The translations under genes were made by a program, and so were the position numbers. From the NCBI GenBank assembly GCA_948467545.1, contig CAOKER010000002.1, forward strand, positions 186,001 to 250,000: a stretch of 64,000 nt of DNA, written 5' to 3'. The notes under the pieces were generated by a model, which saw nothing but the letters and a program-made list of their open reading frames with translations, was not told where the DNA came from and searched no databases. Below are positions 8,516-18,011 of this stretch, in pieces. Source of the stretch: an uncultured Eubacteriales bacterium. Lineage in GTDB: Bacteria > Bacillota > Clostridia > Oscillospirales > CAG-272. Within the stretch, counting starts at the first letter, position 1, and the number at the start of each line of letters is the position of its first letter.

Positions 8516-9367
8516 ATGAAGTTTACCTTCAAACGTGTATGTTCATTTATTATGGCGGCCGCACTTTTAATTTGCGGCATATCATTAATTTCATGCGGCA
8601 AAAAAGGAGCGGGTTACATAGTTCTTGATGAAAATTTCGGCGCGGAAAATTATGCGGTAGGGTTTCGCCGAGATGACAACGCTCTGACTCTTAAGATTCA
8701 GGAAATTCTTGACGCCATGATTTCGGACGGCGCAGCCGGCGAAATAGCGGTAAAATGGTTCGGTTCCGACGTAATGCTGCGCGATGTCGATTTTCCGCGC
8801 GAGATTAAAGAAACCGAAGGAGATACGTCACTTCAGTATGTTCTCGACAAGGGAGAGCTGATTCTCGGTCTTGACGAAACATTTCCGCCGATGGGCTTCC
8901 GTGATGAAAACGGGGAAATCGTAGGATTTGATATCGATCTTGCCAAAGAGGTATGCAAGCGTCTCGGTGTTGAGCTTAAGCTTCAGCCTATTTCGTGGAA
9001 AGCAAAAGAAATGGAGCTGTCAACAAAAAAGATAGATTGTATCTGGAACGGCATGTCGGTGGATGACGACAGAATCGAGGGCTTTAATCTTTCCAAGCCC
9101 TATATTGCAAATAAACAGATTATAATAACATCTGAAGGTTCGGGCATCAAAACCAAGGCAGACCTTGCGGGCAAAAATGTGGGCGCGCAGGAAGGTTCGT
9201 CTGCTCTCGGAGCAATTAAGGCAGATGCGGAAACATTTAATTCTTTTGAAAAGCTTTCAGAATATGAAAGCAACGACGAAGCTTATCTCGATTTAAAAGC
9301 AGGCAGAATAGACGCGCTTGTGGTTGATGAGGTATACGGCCGCTACATGCTTGAACAGGATAATTAA
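8516..9367 (+). CDS. Amino-acid ABC transporter substrate-binding lipoprotein, circularly permuted
   Basis: 283 residues from the ATG preceded by AAAGGAG. The lipoprotein signal peptide ends in LISC (Cys about residue 27). In the usual SBP_bac_3 order a protein runs from a LGLDETFPPMGF-like strand to VVDEV.GRYML, then VLDE.FG..YAVGFR, and ends in KWFGSD. Here the VLDENFG-to-KWFGSDVM segment stands first (about 35-85). The protein then starts again at LDKGELILGLDETFPPMGF and stops just after VVDEVYGRYMLEQDN. Every module is present once, so this looks like a true permutation, not a truncation. It sits in front of its permease and ATPase genes. The probable substrate is a polar amino acid; which one cannot be told. 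Confidence 0.88.
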   Translation: MKFTFKRVCSFIMAAALLICGISLISCGKKGAGYIVLDENFGAENYAVGFRRDDNALTLKIQEILDAMISDGAAGEIAVKWFGSDVMLRDVDFPREIKETEGDTSLQYVLDKGELILGLDETFPPMGFRDENGEIVGFDIDLAKEVCKRLGVELKLQPISWKAKEMELSTKKIDCIWNGMSVDDDRIEGFNLSKPYIANKQIIITSEGSGIKTKADLAGKNVGAQEGSSALGAIKADAETFNSFEKLSEYESNDEAYLDLKAGRIDALVVDEVYGRYMLEQDN

Positions 9368-9378
9368 TAAATATAAAA

Positions 9379-9410
9379 AACCGGCATTTGGATTTTTCAG
9401 ATGCCGGTTT
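9379..9410. terminator. Hairpin between binding-protein and permease genes
   Basis: The stem AACCGGCATTTG / AGATGCCGGTTT has only TTT on its plus-strand side, so it is probably a partial terminator or mRNA-stabilising hairpin that lowers permease expression. The better T run is on the minus-strand side. Confidence 0.55.
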
Positions 9411-9558
9411 AGTGGGCATTGAAAAGTGCGCATGGTAATATTGCGGAAGTATAATAGCATAAATTAATAAATTTTCACAAGCTGATTTTATTTTTGCTGT
9501 ATGTAATTGAACATGAAAATCAATTTGCTTTGAGCCGTGAACGGTATGGGGTATTTTT

Positions 9559-10209
9559 ATGGAGTTTGTTCTGTCTGTTACAAAGGTATTGTGCAAGGGA
9601 CTGGGGTGTACGGTATCTCTGTTTTTTATTACAATAATAGCGGCTGTACCGCTGGGGCTTATTATAAGTTTTATAATAACCGGAAAGAATCGCGTTATGC
9701 GCGCCGTTATGCGCGGATTTGTATTTGTTATGAGAGGTACTCCGCTGATGCTTCAGCTGTTCTTCTTTTATTACGGGCTTCCTTCAATCCCCGCAGTCGG
9801 TAAATATCTTGTTCTCGGAAGATTCAGCGCCGCGGTGCTGACCTTTATTCTCAATTATTCGGCATATCTTGCGGAAATATTCCGCGGCGGCTTGCTTTCA
9901 ATTGACGCGGGACAGTACGAGGCCGCGTCAGTTTTAGGCTTTTCAAAGCTTCAAACGCGTATTCACGTTGTGATGCCTCAAATGTTTAAGGTTGTGCTTC
10001 CGTCGGTCAGCAATGAGGCGATTACGCTTATAAAAGATACGGCGCTTGTCACATCAATCGGCATAGCGGATTTGCTTCACTATACTAAGTCTATGGTAAA
10101 TCATTACGTTGATGTAACTCCATACATAATTGCAGCGATTATATATCTTTTGATGACATACGGCCTTACTAAATTTTTTGCATATCTTGAACGGCGTTTT
10201 ATGTTTTAA
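9559..10209 (+). CDS. Amino-acid ABC transporter permease
   Basis: 216 residues with about five membrane segments, typical of the HisM/GlnP family (214-230). Family marks are TPLMLQLFFFYYGLP, the SAYLAEIFRGGLLSI element, and the EAA loop EAASVLGFSKLQTRIHVVMPQ that docks on the ATPase, followed by NEAITLIKDTALVTSIG. The ATG at 9559 has a weak GG-rich binding site upstream. It works with the flanking genes as one importer. Confidence 0.94.
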   Translation: MEFVLSVTKVLCKGLGCTVSLFFITIIAAVPLGLIISFIITGKNRVMRAVMRGFVFVMRGTPLMLQLFFFYYGLPSIPAVGKYLVLGRFSAAVLTFILNYSAYLAEIFRGGLLSIDAGQYEAASVLGFSKLQTRIHVVMPQMFKVVLPSVSNEAITLIKDTALVTSIGIADLLHYTKSMVNHYVDVTPYIIAAIIYLLMTYGLTKFFAYLERRFMF

Positions 10210-10327
10210 TTTTAAGCAATGATGCTGTTTTTTTGATAAATAAATATATCAATGAGTATTAAAATCAAACCTTTGGATTCGGACGTAGCTGAATGCGGCG
10301 GCGCGGGAGAGGACAGGCATTTATTTT

Positions 10328-11104
10328 ATGGGTGAAATAACGGAAAACATTTCTTCAGATAAAATTATGATTCATGCTGACGGAATTAAAAAAAGATTCG
10401 GCGACATTGAGGTATTGAAAGGGATTGACCTTGATGTTACTCCCGGAGAGGTTATCGCGGTTATAGGACCGTCGGGCTCCGGAAAAAGTACGATGCTGCG
10501 CTGTCTGATAGGTCTTGAAAAAATATCCGACGGCAGTATCTATATTGACGGCAGACCTTTTGTTAAAAACGGAATATATGTACGCGAAAAACAAGAAAAA
10601 GAAATATGCCGCAGGATGGGAATGGTTTTTCAGCAATTTAATCTTTTTTCGCATATGTCAGTTCGGAAAAATCTGATAATGCCTCCGGTTCTTGCAAAGC
10701 TGTGTACAAAAGATGAAGCGCTCGAAAAGGCAAAGCTCCTTCTTGACAGAGTGGGTTTATCAGATAAGCTTGACGCACTTCCGATGTCACTTTCGGGCGG
10801 ACAGAAACAAAGGGTTGCCATTGCAAGAGCTATGATGATGAATCCGGAAATAATTCTCTTTGACGAGCCGACGTCCGCTCTTGATCCTGAGCTTACAGGC
10901 GAGGTCCTGTCGGTCATGAGAGCGCTTGCGGAAGATAATATGACTATGATTATCGTGACGCATGAAATGGCTTTTGCGCGTGAAATCGCGAGCCGAGTTT
11001 TGTTTATGGATGGAGGGGTTATCTCTGAGTCGGGAACGCCTGAAGAAGTTTTTGGTAATTCGAGTGCCCGCTTGAAAACTTTTTTACGCGGATTTTCGGT
11101 TTGA
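10328..11104 (+). CDS. Amino-acid ABC transporter ATP-binding protein
   Basis: 258 residues with all nucleotide-binding motifs: Walker [10 protein letters not shown] (about 47-55), Q-loop in VFQQFNLF, signature LSGGQKQR (about 156), Walker [15 protein letters not shown], and the H-loop in IVTHEM. The order and the [11 protein letters not shown] motif are those of GlnQ/HisP-type importers. Last gene of the transporter unit, closed by a terminator. Confidence 0.95.
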   Translation: MGEITENISSDKIMIHADGIKKRFGDIEVLKGIDLDVTPGEVIAVIGPSGSGKSTMLRCLIGLEKISDGSIYIDGRPFVKNGIYVREKQEKEICRRMGMVFQQFNLFSHMSVRKNLIMPPVLAKLCTKDEALEKAKLLLDRVGLSDKLDALPMSLSGGQKQRVAIARAMMMNPEIILFDEPTSALDPELTGEVLSVMRALAEDNMTMIIVTHEMAFAREIASRVLFMDGGVISESGTPEEVFGNSSARLKTFLRGFSV

Positions 11105-11111
11105 TATTATT

Positions 11112-11158
11112 AAAAGCTGACGATGCATGAAGAAATTTATGCATCGCCGGCTTTTTTG
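11112..11158 (+). terminator. ABC transporter operon terminator
   Basis: AAAAGCTG.CGATGCAT pairs with ATGCATCG.CGGCTTTTTT around a 10-base loop, with a good T run. Confidence 0.88.
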
Positions 11159-11221
11159 ATTTAGTAATGTAAATTCACTTCTACAAAAAAATACTTATTT
11201 AGACTTTTTTATAAAAATATA

Positions 11222-11250
11222 TTGCAATTTATTAATGATTGTGATAAAAT
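11222..11250 (+). promoter_or_regulatory. Probable promoter of the first LRR-family gene
   Basis: TTGCAA, 17 bp, TAAAAT, ending 53 bp before the start codon. Confidence 0.45.
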
Positions 11251-11303
11251 AAATTTACCAATGGCGTTTTGCCAAATTATTTATACATGAAAGGAATAAT
11301 ATT

Positions 11304-12536
11304 ATGGATAACAACAGTGTTGAAAATCAGACGAATGAGAACAAATCTAAGAACAACCGCAGAATTGCTGTATGCTGCTGTATTGTCGCGGCAATATGTA
11401 TCGTAGCGGCGACAGTGTTGGTAATGCATTTTCGGAATTCCGACGAAACTGCTGTTGTAGACACCGGTGAAACAGAGGAGAAAAACGATTCTGGCCGGCA
11501 GGATAATGAGACGACCGCGGAAACCGAGATATCAAAACCGGAATTTGAAATATCAGATGACGGGGTTTTGACAGCGTACAACGGAGAAGCGGAGACGGTG
11601 GTAATTCCCGACAATGTAATTTCGATCGGAGCTGACGCATTCGGAACAAGTCCTTACGCGGAGGACATCAAAACTGTAAAGCTCGGTAAATCGGTCGAGG
11701 ATATTGATGTGCGGGCTTTTGTTAGTTTAAAATCGTTGGAGGATATAGAAGTAGTCGAAGATAATAATAATTATAATAAAATATCAGATGGTATTCTTTT
11801 AAGCAAGGATGGAACTATATTTTTAGGGGTAAAGAGCAGAAGTGAGAATGAAGCAATTACTGCTTTTATTGATAAAGTTTATAAGGGAGAAGTTAAGTCA
11901 GATAGTTTTAATCGGTTTATTATTGGACCTGCAGTTATCGAAATAGAATTTAAAGAGGCGAATTATAATATAAGTGAAGTATATCCTGAAAATGAGGAAA
12001 ATAAGATAATGTATTTTACCTCAGTAAGTGCTTATGGACAAAAAACAACTTTTGATGAATCACTAGCGTCTTACGGAAATGTATCATATCGTGCATTTGA
12101 TACGGATGAAGGATATGTTTTTTCAAAAACTTATTATGTTTTTGGAAGCACATGGATACTTACAAAAAATGGTGTTTTAGAATATAGTGTATTACCATCA
12201 TGGGAATATAACAGTTCAAATAATGATTCTGTTATATTTTTTAGTGAGGGAGAAAATGGTGAATTAATATATTCTCGTAGACCTCGTAAGTTTTGTTTTG
12301 TCGGAGGATGTTGGGATTATATTTATAGTTGTACTGGGTTAGATGAATTTGCTAGAGAAGAAGGTATTGCCAAAGTTGAAAATGGAGATATAGTGTATTA
12401 TCCTGAGAAAACGTATACGGCAAGGGAAATAGGTCTTAATGAAGACTTTTTTAAAAGAGAATTTAATTTGAATTCGGATGAGGAATTACAAAACTGGTTT
12501 GAACTCAACGAAAAAAATTTTGGTTCAGCAAAATAA
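11304..12536 (+). CDS. Membrane-anchored LRR_5 (BspA-like) protein, paralogue 1
   Basis: 410 residues. A short basic cytoplasmic tail leads to one membrane helix (about 22-42) and an acidic Thr/Glu-rich linker. Then comes a BspA-like leucine-rich-repeat module with VVIPDNVISIGADAFG and IKTVKLGKSVEDIDVRAF (about 85-145). The remaining 260 residues match no family I recognise. The DNA of the LRR module is moderately GC-rich and nearly identical to the next gene, while the C-terminal part turns sharply AT-rich after about 11760. This suggests a mosaic or differently evolving module. All three paralogues end in SAK. AAAGGA precedes the ATG. Role unknown; such proteins often mediate adhesion. Confidence 0.8.
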   Translation: MDNNSVENQTNENKSKNNRRIAVCCCIVAAICIVAATVLVMHFRNSDETAVVDTGETEEKNDSGRQDNETTAETEISKPEFEISDDGVLTAYNGEAETVVIPDNVISIGADAFGTSPYAEDIKTVKLGKSVEDIDVRAFVSLKSLEDIEVVEDNNNYNKISDGILLSKDGTIFLGVKSRSENEAITAFIDKVYKGEVKSDSFNRFIIGPAVIEIEFKEANYNISEVYPENEENKIMYFTSVSAYGQKTTFDESLASYGNVSYRAFDTDEGYVFSKTYYVFGSTWILTKNGVLEYSVLPSWEYNSSNNDSVIFFSEGENGELIYSRRPRKFCFVGGCWDYIYSCTGLDEFAREEGIAKVENGDIVYYPEKTYTAREIGLNEDFFKREFNLNSDEELQNWFELNEKNFGSAK

Positions 12537-12591
12537 ATTATAACATTAAGCGATATGAGTAAATAAAATGCAAATGAGAAAGGAAAAAATA

Positions 12592-13803
12592 ATGAAAAAT
12601 AAAAAAAGTGGTCAATCTAATAAAACACTTATAGTTATATTATCTATAGTAGTTGTATTATGTGTAGTGGGTGCTGCTTTACTTGTGTTACATATTCGTA
12701 ATACTGAAGAAAAGCCCATTGATGGAGTAGATACTACAGAAACTGATAATACAGACACAGAAACAGAAATCGAAAATTCAAAACCGGAATTTGAAATATC
12801 GGAAGACGGGGTTTTGACAGCGTACAACGGAGAAGCTGAGACAGTGGTAATTCCCGACAACATAATTTCGATCGAAGCCGACGCATTCGGAACAAGTTCG
12901 TACGCGGAAGAAATCAAAACTGTAAAGCTTGGTAAATCGGTCGAAGATATTGATGTTCGGGCGTTTGTTAGTCTGACAAAGCTCGAAAATGTGGAGGTAC
13001 CGGAAGAAAACAGCAATTTTATATCAGGTGACGGCGTACTGATTAAAACAGATAACTCAGTGTTTTTCTGCATGCCGAGTATCATTAAAGATAATTACGA
13101 CATGTTTGATGTCTTTTTTGATGTAATCTCGTATAAAATAGATGGAACTGGAGAATCAAAACTTGTGTCCGGAGGTATGGTAGCAGAAATAGAAAGAGAA
13201 TATGCTGAGCCGGATAATCCAGTAAACAGAAAATATTATATTTCTTGTAATTCTTTTTCTGCTAAGGGGCAGACTATGATAGTAGATAAATCAATAATTC
13301 GTGAATACAAAGGCCTTAATTATATCAAGCCCTTTTATGCTTATGTAACTAATGAATGTGTAGTTTATTCTAACATAAGTAATGATGGATTTGGGAATAC
13401 ATGGTTATTTACTGATAATGAAATTATAAGAGTAGAGGTAATAGATTCGGCGGAAACTAAAGAAAAAATTAATGGAGAAGAATGGTATAATAACTCTGTT
13501 ATAACTTTCATGAAAGGAGAAGATGGTTCTTTAAATTATATAAGGAGGCCTCGAAAATATGTTGGAGTAGGAGGAACATACGATTGTGCTGTTTTTTGGA
13601 CTGGGCTTGATGAGTTTGCATACGAGGAAGGTTATGTTAAAATAGAGAATGGGAAACTTATATATAAGCTTGAAAAGTCATTAACTGCGAAAGAATATGG
13701 ATTAGATGAAACTTATATTACTTCTTTATTTAATTTAAAATCTGAAGAAGAACTTAATGAATATTTTTCGGGGCAAGCTCAAAAATACGAATCCGCAAAA
13801 TAA
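12592..13803 (+). CDS. Membrane-anchored LRR_5 (BspA-like) protein, paralogue 2
   Basis: 403 residues from the ATG that follows GAGAAAGG; an ATG 24 bases further up has no binding site. The domain plan is as in paralogue 1: lysine-rich start, one membrane helix (about 12-34), Thr/Asp/Glu linker, then the LRR module (about 65-140), which is almost the same at DNA level. A diverged tail contains MPSIIKDNYDMFDVFFDVIS, shared closely with paralogue 3. No terminator separates it from paralogue 1 (55-bp gap), so both are probably on one transcript. Function not recognised beyond the LRR module. Confidence 0.8.
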   Translation: MKNKKSGQSNKTLIVILSIVVVLCVVGAALLVLHIRNTEEKPIDGVDTTETDNTDTETEIENSKPEFEISEDGVLTAYNGEAETVVIPDNIISIEADAFGTSSYAEEIKTVKLGKSVEDIDVRAFVSLTKLENVEVPEENSNFISGDGVLIKTDNSVFFCMPSIIKDNYDMFDVFFDVISYKIDGTGESKLVSGGMVAEIEREYAEPDNPVNRKYYISCNSFSAKGQTMIVDKSIIREYKGLNYIKPFYAYVTNECVVYSNISNDGFGNTWLFTDNEIIRVEVIDSAETKEKINGEEWYNNSVITFMKGEDGSLNYIRRPRKYVGVGGTYDCAVFWTGLDEFAYEEGYVKIENGKLIYKLEKSLTAKEYGLDETYITSLFNLKSEEELNEYFSGQAQKYESAK

Positions 13804-13917
13804 CGAAACAGTTTTTACGTTTAATGTACTTTTATAATAGTAATTTAGGCGAAAAAATTCTGAACGGGCTTTTAAATTTATCTCATACAATTAACATATA
13901 TTTATAAATTTGCATAT

Positions 13918-13958
13918 AATGTTGTTATCGTTAACATAAATAATGATAACAACATTTT
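13918..13958 (+). terminator. Terminator after paralogue 2
   Basis: AATGTTGTTATC pairs perfectly with GATAACAACATT around a 15-base loop, followed by TTTTATTTATTTT. The remaining gap (13804-14108) is very AT-rich with nothing else recognised. Confidence 0.8.
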
Positions 13959-14108
13959 TATTTATTTTCGATATTAGTTTAAAATAATTATGTTATATTA
14001 ATTGTAAATAATTAAGATATTATAAATATTTATTTAGTTAAATAGGATTTTTATATAATTTATTTTATTTTATTAGCATTCGATATTTTCGAATATTACT
14101 GGAAAGTA

Positions 14109-14137
14109 TTGACATATGTTGCCAAAAATGGTAATAT
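14109..14137 (+). promoter_or_regulatory. Promoter of paralogue 3 (sigma-A)
   Basis: TTGACA, 17 bp, TAATAT, 38 bp before the start codon. Confidence 0.8.
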
Positions 14138-14174
14138 ATAAAAAATTAAATACAAAGATAGGAGTATGAAGATT

Positions 14175-15422
14175 ATGTGCGACAATAATAATACTATACT
14201 ATACGGGCGTAAAATTATTCGTATTTGTTGTATCGCAACTATGTTATGCATGACTTTCGCGTCCTGCAATTCTGATGAAAAAACGGTGTTTAATGATGTT
14301 ACATCGGAGACTAAAGTAAATAATGTGCAAACTTCTGAAATTGAAAGCGAAACAAAAGAAATATTGCCTGAATTTTCTATATCTGATGAGGGCGTTTTAA
14401 CTGCATATAACGGAACAGAAAGTAATGTTTCAATTCCCGATAATGTTAATTCAATTTCAGCGGATGTATTTGGAGCGAGTCCGGTAGCCGGCGAAATAAA
14501 GACAATAAAACTTGGAAAGTCAGTTGAAAATATAGATACGCAGGCATTTGTAAGCTTGACTGCTCTTGAAAGTATTGAAGTTCCGGAAGAGAATACTTAT
14601 TATAGATTTATAGACGGTGTTCTTTTTAAGAATGATAATACTTTATTTTTTTGCATGCCAAACATTATCAAGGATGATTATGATATGTTTGACGTTTTTT
14701 TTGACATTATTTCCGATAATATTGACGGTGAAGGAGAGGCTTTAATTGTTTTAAAAGATATTGTAGCTCAAATAAATATGGAATATGTTACCTCAACGGA
14801 TATGGGAAGTGTAAACAGAAAGTATTACCTCAGTTGTAAGGCTATAAATACTAGAAATCAAACAATAGAATTTGACTCGCCTATTTATTATAAAAATAAT
14901 CCAAATGGGGAAAGATGTAATGAAATAAATGTTTTTGAAGTAGAAAGCGGAGTAGTTGTATCTAATGTTGCTTTAGATACAGGATATGGGAAAACATGGA
15001 TTTTATCTCAATCGGGCATAGGTGAAGTTGAAATTAAAGCACCATATTATACAGACAGAGAAATTGGTGTTGAAATTGAAGACGGTGTTTGGTATGACTA
15101 TAACTATTCAGTTATACTTTTTTACCGTGGAGATGATAATACAATTAAGTATACTCGTTTTCCGCATAAATATATGGTAATAAGTGATAGATATGGTAGT
15201 ATGTCTAAGTATTGTACTGGTATGGATGAATTTGCAAAAGAAGTTGGAACAGTAGAAATAGTAAACGGACAAATTGTTTATAATTGTGAAGAACGTTTGA
15301 CTGTTGAAGAGGATTTAGTTGGAAGTTATATTAAAGATAGTTTTGATCCTGATATATATGGTTATTCAACATTGGAACAGTATCTTTCTCACAATTCTGA
15401 AATATATGAATCCGCAAAATAA
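14175..15422 (+). CDS. LRR_5 (BspA-like) lipoprotein, paralogue 3
   Basis: 415 residues. The start at 14175 is preferred because GGAG lies 10 bases upstream; the ATG at 14166 is only one base from it. Unlike its two relatives this copy has a lipoprotein signal peptide, with a likely lipid-modified Cys in TFASC. Then come the linker, the LRR module (about 70-145, VSIPDNVNSISADVFG) and a tail related to paralogue 2 that ends in ESAK. The gene is AT-rich throughout, so it is the most diverged copy. It has its own promoter. Function unknown. Confidence 0.82.
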   Translation: MCDNNNTILYGRKIIRICCIATMLCMTFASCNSDEKTVFNDVTSETKVNNVQTSEIESETKEILPEFSISDEGVLTAYNGTESNVSIPDNVNSISADVFGASPVAGEIKTIKLGKSVENIDTQAFVSLTALESIEVPEENTYYRFIDGVLFKNDNTLFFCMPNIIKDDYDMFDVFFDIISDNIDGEGEALIVLKDIVAQINMEYVTSTDMGSVNRKYYLSCKAINTRNQTIEFDSPIYYKNNPNGERCNEINVFEVESGVVVSNVALDTGYGKTWILSQSGIGEVEIKAPYYTDREIGVEIEDGVWYDYNYSVILFYRGDDNTIKYTRFPHKYMVISDRYGSMSKYCTGMDEFAKEVGTVEIVNGQIVYNCEERLTVEEDLVGSYIKDSFDPDIYGYSTLEQYLSHNSEIYESAK

Positions 15423-15504
15423 TTTAATTAAAGGTTGACAACAGTTAATTGAATATCTTCTTTATATATTGAATGCATTCAAAAATATAAAGGAGATACA
15501 ACTT

Positions 15505-17931
15505 ATGACAAATACAGAAGCAAAACAAGCATTAGATGGATTACAGGTCGCATTTCCATCGGGGAAATATTGGCAACATGATCCATCCACTGCAAATGAT
15601 TGGAATTCGGTTCTTAATAGTCCATATTATCATAGTACTCATAGTTTTTATGGTACGTGTGCCTGCAATTCTTTTTATAATTCGATTCAATGTGCAGGTT
15701 TTGCGTTATATATGGCATATCGAGTTTTTGGTCATTACCCGCAAATACGGATGAGTCAGGGTGTTAGTAATGGCGCAATTGACAGTAATGGATGGAAGTA
15801 TTATACAAGCGGTAATTTTTCGAGTATCGATCTTTCTCCGGGCGATATTGTATATCGTCTAGAAAACAATAATGTAACTCATTATGCGATAATACACTAT
15901 ATTGATAGTGCCGGAAATGTTTATTTCGGAGAAGCATTAGGGTCAGATAATAGTAGAATTGCTTGGGGATTTATTAACGGTGGATCACAATATAGAACAG
16001 TTGGAGACATAAAAAATTATGCAACATGCATTATGAAAGCTCCTAAGGATTCATCATCAGGCGGCGGAGGTGGTTCGACTGAAGTAACTGTATATTTCAA
16101 ATGGAATTATACTGGAGCTCCCAGCGAAAATGCTTATGTGATTTCATATGAGCCCGGTTTGCCTTATTCGCAGAAAGGAATGCCGACTCCGACAAGAGAA
16201 GGGTATGAATTTGGCGGCTGGTGTTCAGATGTTGAGGGAACGGATATATTCCCTGAGAGCCATTTGGTTCCTTACTACTCTCATGATTTGTATGCAAAAT
16301 GGATAAGAAAAACTATAGTTCGTTTTATGCGGAATTATTCTAACAGCGATAACGAACGGTCTGACATAATGTATTTGGTTCCGGGCAAGAGATATAGCGA
16401 TCATCCAGGAGTTTCTTTTTATACTCCTACAAGAGAAGACTATCGCTTTGACGGCTGGTTTACTGATAGAGAAGGCGGTACACAGCATACATTAAATACT
16501 GTTGTAGCCGGATATGATTATGATTTATATGCTCATTGGACACGAGAATATATAAACATAAGTTATTACAGAAATCACTCCGACTCAGATACAACAGTAT
16601 ATGTTAAAAAACATAGTGCCGGTGCTGTGTATGGAGACAGTTTAATTAGTCCAGGCAGCATTGATGGTTGGGAAAAAGACGGTTATGGTTTTGTAGGCTG
16701 GTACACCGACCGAGAAGGCGGAACGGAGCATACCGAGGCGTCAATAATTAAGACGTATGATCATCCTCTGTTTGCTCGGTGGGCAAAGCAGGGATTAATT
16801 CATTATATGAGGAACTACACGTCAACCGATGATAGAGATACAATTCGACTCGGTTTAGTAGGGTATCCTCTCAACTATTATCCTATGACTAATTATGACG
16901 ATTATGAAACCAGCGATGCGTATTATAAGTTTGACGGTTGGTACACAAGCAGATCCGGCGGTATTAAATATACTGGAGATTCACTATTGCCAAATACAAC
17001 TGAACTATACTTGTATGCTCATTGGACCAGGTATGCAGTTGTAACCTTTATAGAAAACTCAGATGAGGATGATCCGTTGATATCAACAATGGAATATCCT
17101 GTAGGAGGAGAAGTGGCTTTGGTTCCTGCGGGCTGTGATGGATACAGATTTGACGGATGGTATGACGCATTAGTCGGAGGAACGAGATACTATAACGGTT
17201 CAATTGTTCCCGCTGTCAAAAATTTAACATTGTATGGTCATTGGACGCGTATTGTTAGTGTAAGTTTAAATCGCAATTATTCCGACTCAGATATAATTAC
17301 GTACAAGACATTTAACGCTTATGACGGAGAGGCATACGGAGAAAGCCTGCCCGCTTCAAAGGTTAGAAGCGGTTATCGATTCGACGGATGGTTTACCGCA
17401 CGGTCCGGAGGAAAACAGGTGACGGCGGAAACACTGTGTTCCGGTGCTGATCATACGCTTTATGCACATTGGACAAAGGTTACAGCCGTTGTATTTTCCG
17501 ATAATTACTCAGGAAATTCTGTAACTGTATATTGTCCCGCAAATGAAAAATACGGCTCCGTTCTTAATGAAAATATTCCTGTGCGCGAGGGCTGTACCTT
17601 TGACGGTTGGTATAAATTGCCTGATTCTGATTCGGGCCACGTTTACCACCACACAATTGTTCCTGATGAGGGTACTGTAGTATTGTATGCTCATTGGACG
17701 GTAAAGGTAACGTTCAATCCTTGCGGAGGCTGCATGATAGGAAACCCTGTACGATATTATAACGTCGACCGTGTTTTTGGAAGTTTTCCTGAGGTATGCT
17801 GCTGCGAGGAAGAGAAATATTTTGACGGATGGTATACAGGTCGGAACGGAAATGGAGAAAAGGTTCATTCATTAACCGTTGTACCCGATTATGATATGAC
17901 TTTGTATGCAAATTGGCGTCCTGAACTCTAA
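15505..17931 (+). CDS. Papain-like (CHAP/NlpC-type) peptidase with eight InlB-type repeats
   Basis: 808 residues from the ATG with AAAGGAGA 8 bases upstream; the in-frame TTG at 15469 has no such site. Residues 1-190 look like a CHAP/NlpC-P60 cysteine peptidase or amidase: nucleophile in IQCAGFALYM, His in NVTHYAIIHY, acidic GEALGSDN. After a Ser/Gly linker (SSSGGGGGS) come eight Listeria-Bacteroides repeats of 70-80 residues. Each carries an FDGWY-type core and ends in LYAHW. Such repeats are normally on cell-surface proteins, yet no signal peptide or membrane segment is seen. Export must be non-classical, or the start is misread, or the protein is released by lysis. A TTGACA at 15435 has no well-placed -10. 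Confidence 0.85.
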   Translation: MTNTEAKQALDGLQVAFPSGKYWQHDPSTANDWNSVLNSPYYHSTHSFYGTCACNSFYNSIQCAGFALYMAYRVFGHYPQIRMSQGVSNGAIDSNGWKYYTSGNFSSIDLSPGDIVYRLENNNVTHYAIIHYIDSAGNVYFGEALGSDNSRIAWGFINGGSQYRTVGDIKNYATCIMKAPKDSSSGGGGGSTEVTVYFKWNYTGAPSENAYVISYEPGLPYSQKGMPTPTREGYEFGGWCSDVEGTDIFPESHLVPYYSHDLYAKWIRKTIVRFMRNYSNSDNERSDIMYLVPGKRYSDHPGVSFYTPTREDYRFDGWFTDREGGTQHTLNTVVAGYDYDLYAHWTREYINISYYRNHSDSDTTVYVKKHSAGAVYGDSLISPGSIDGWEKDGYGFVGWYTDREGGTEHTEASIIKTYDHPLFARWAKQGLIHYMRNYTSTDDRDTIRLGLVGYPLNYYPMTNYDDYETSDAYYKFDGWYTSRSGGIKYTGDSLLPNTTELYLYAHWTRYAVVTFIENSDEDDPLISTMEYPVGGEVALVPAGCDGYRFDGWYDALVGGTRYYNGSIVPAVKNLTLYGHWTRIVSVSLNRNYSDSDIITYKTFNAYDGEAYGESLPASKVRSGYRFDGWFTARSGGKQVTAETLCSGADHTLYAHWTKVTAVVFSDNYSGNSVTVYCPANEKYGSVLNENIPVREGCTFDGWYKLPDSDSGHVYHHTIVPDEGTVVLYAHWTVKVTFNPCGGCMIGNPVRYYNVDRVFGSFPEVCCCEEEKYFDGWYTGRNGNGEKVHSLTVVPDYDMTLYANWRPEL

Positions 17932-17945
17932 ATAATTGATTATTA

Positions 17946-17975
17946 AAGAGCTGTGCGGCTATACGCATAGCTCTT
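17946..17975 (+). terminator. Intergenic hairpin
   Basis: AAGAGCT.TGCG pairs with CGCA.AGCTCTT around a 6-base loop, 14 bp past the stop. There is no T run, so it may be an mRNA-end stabiliser or a weak terminator before the next gene. Confidence 0.45.
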
Positions 17976-18011
17976 AATATTAATTCGGTATAAATAACAG
18001 GAGGTTACAAA

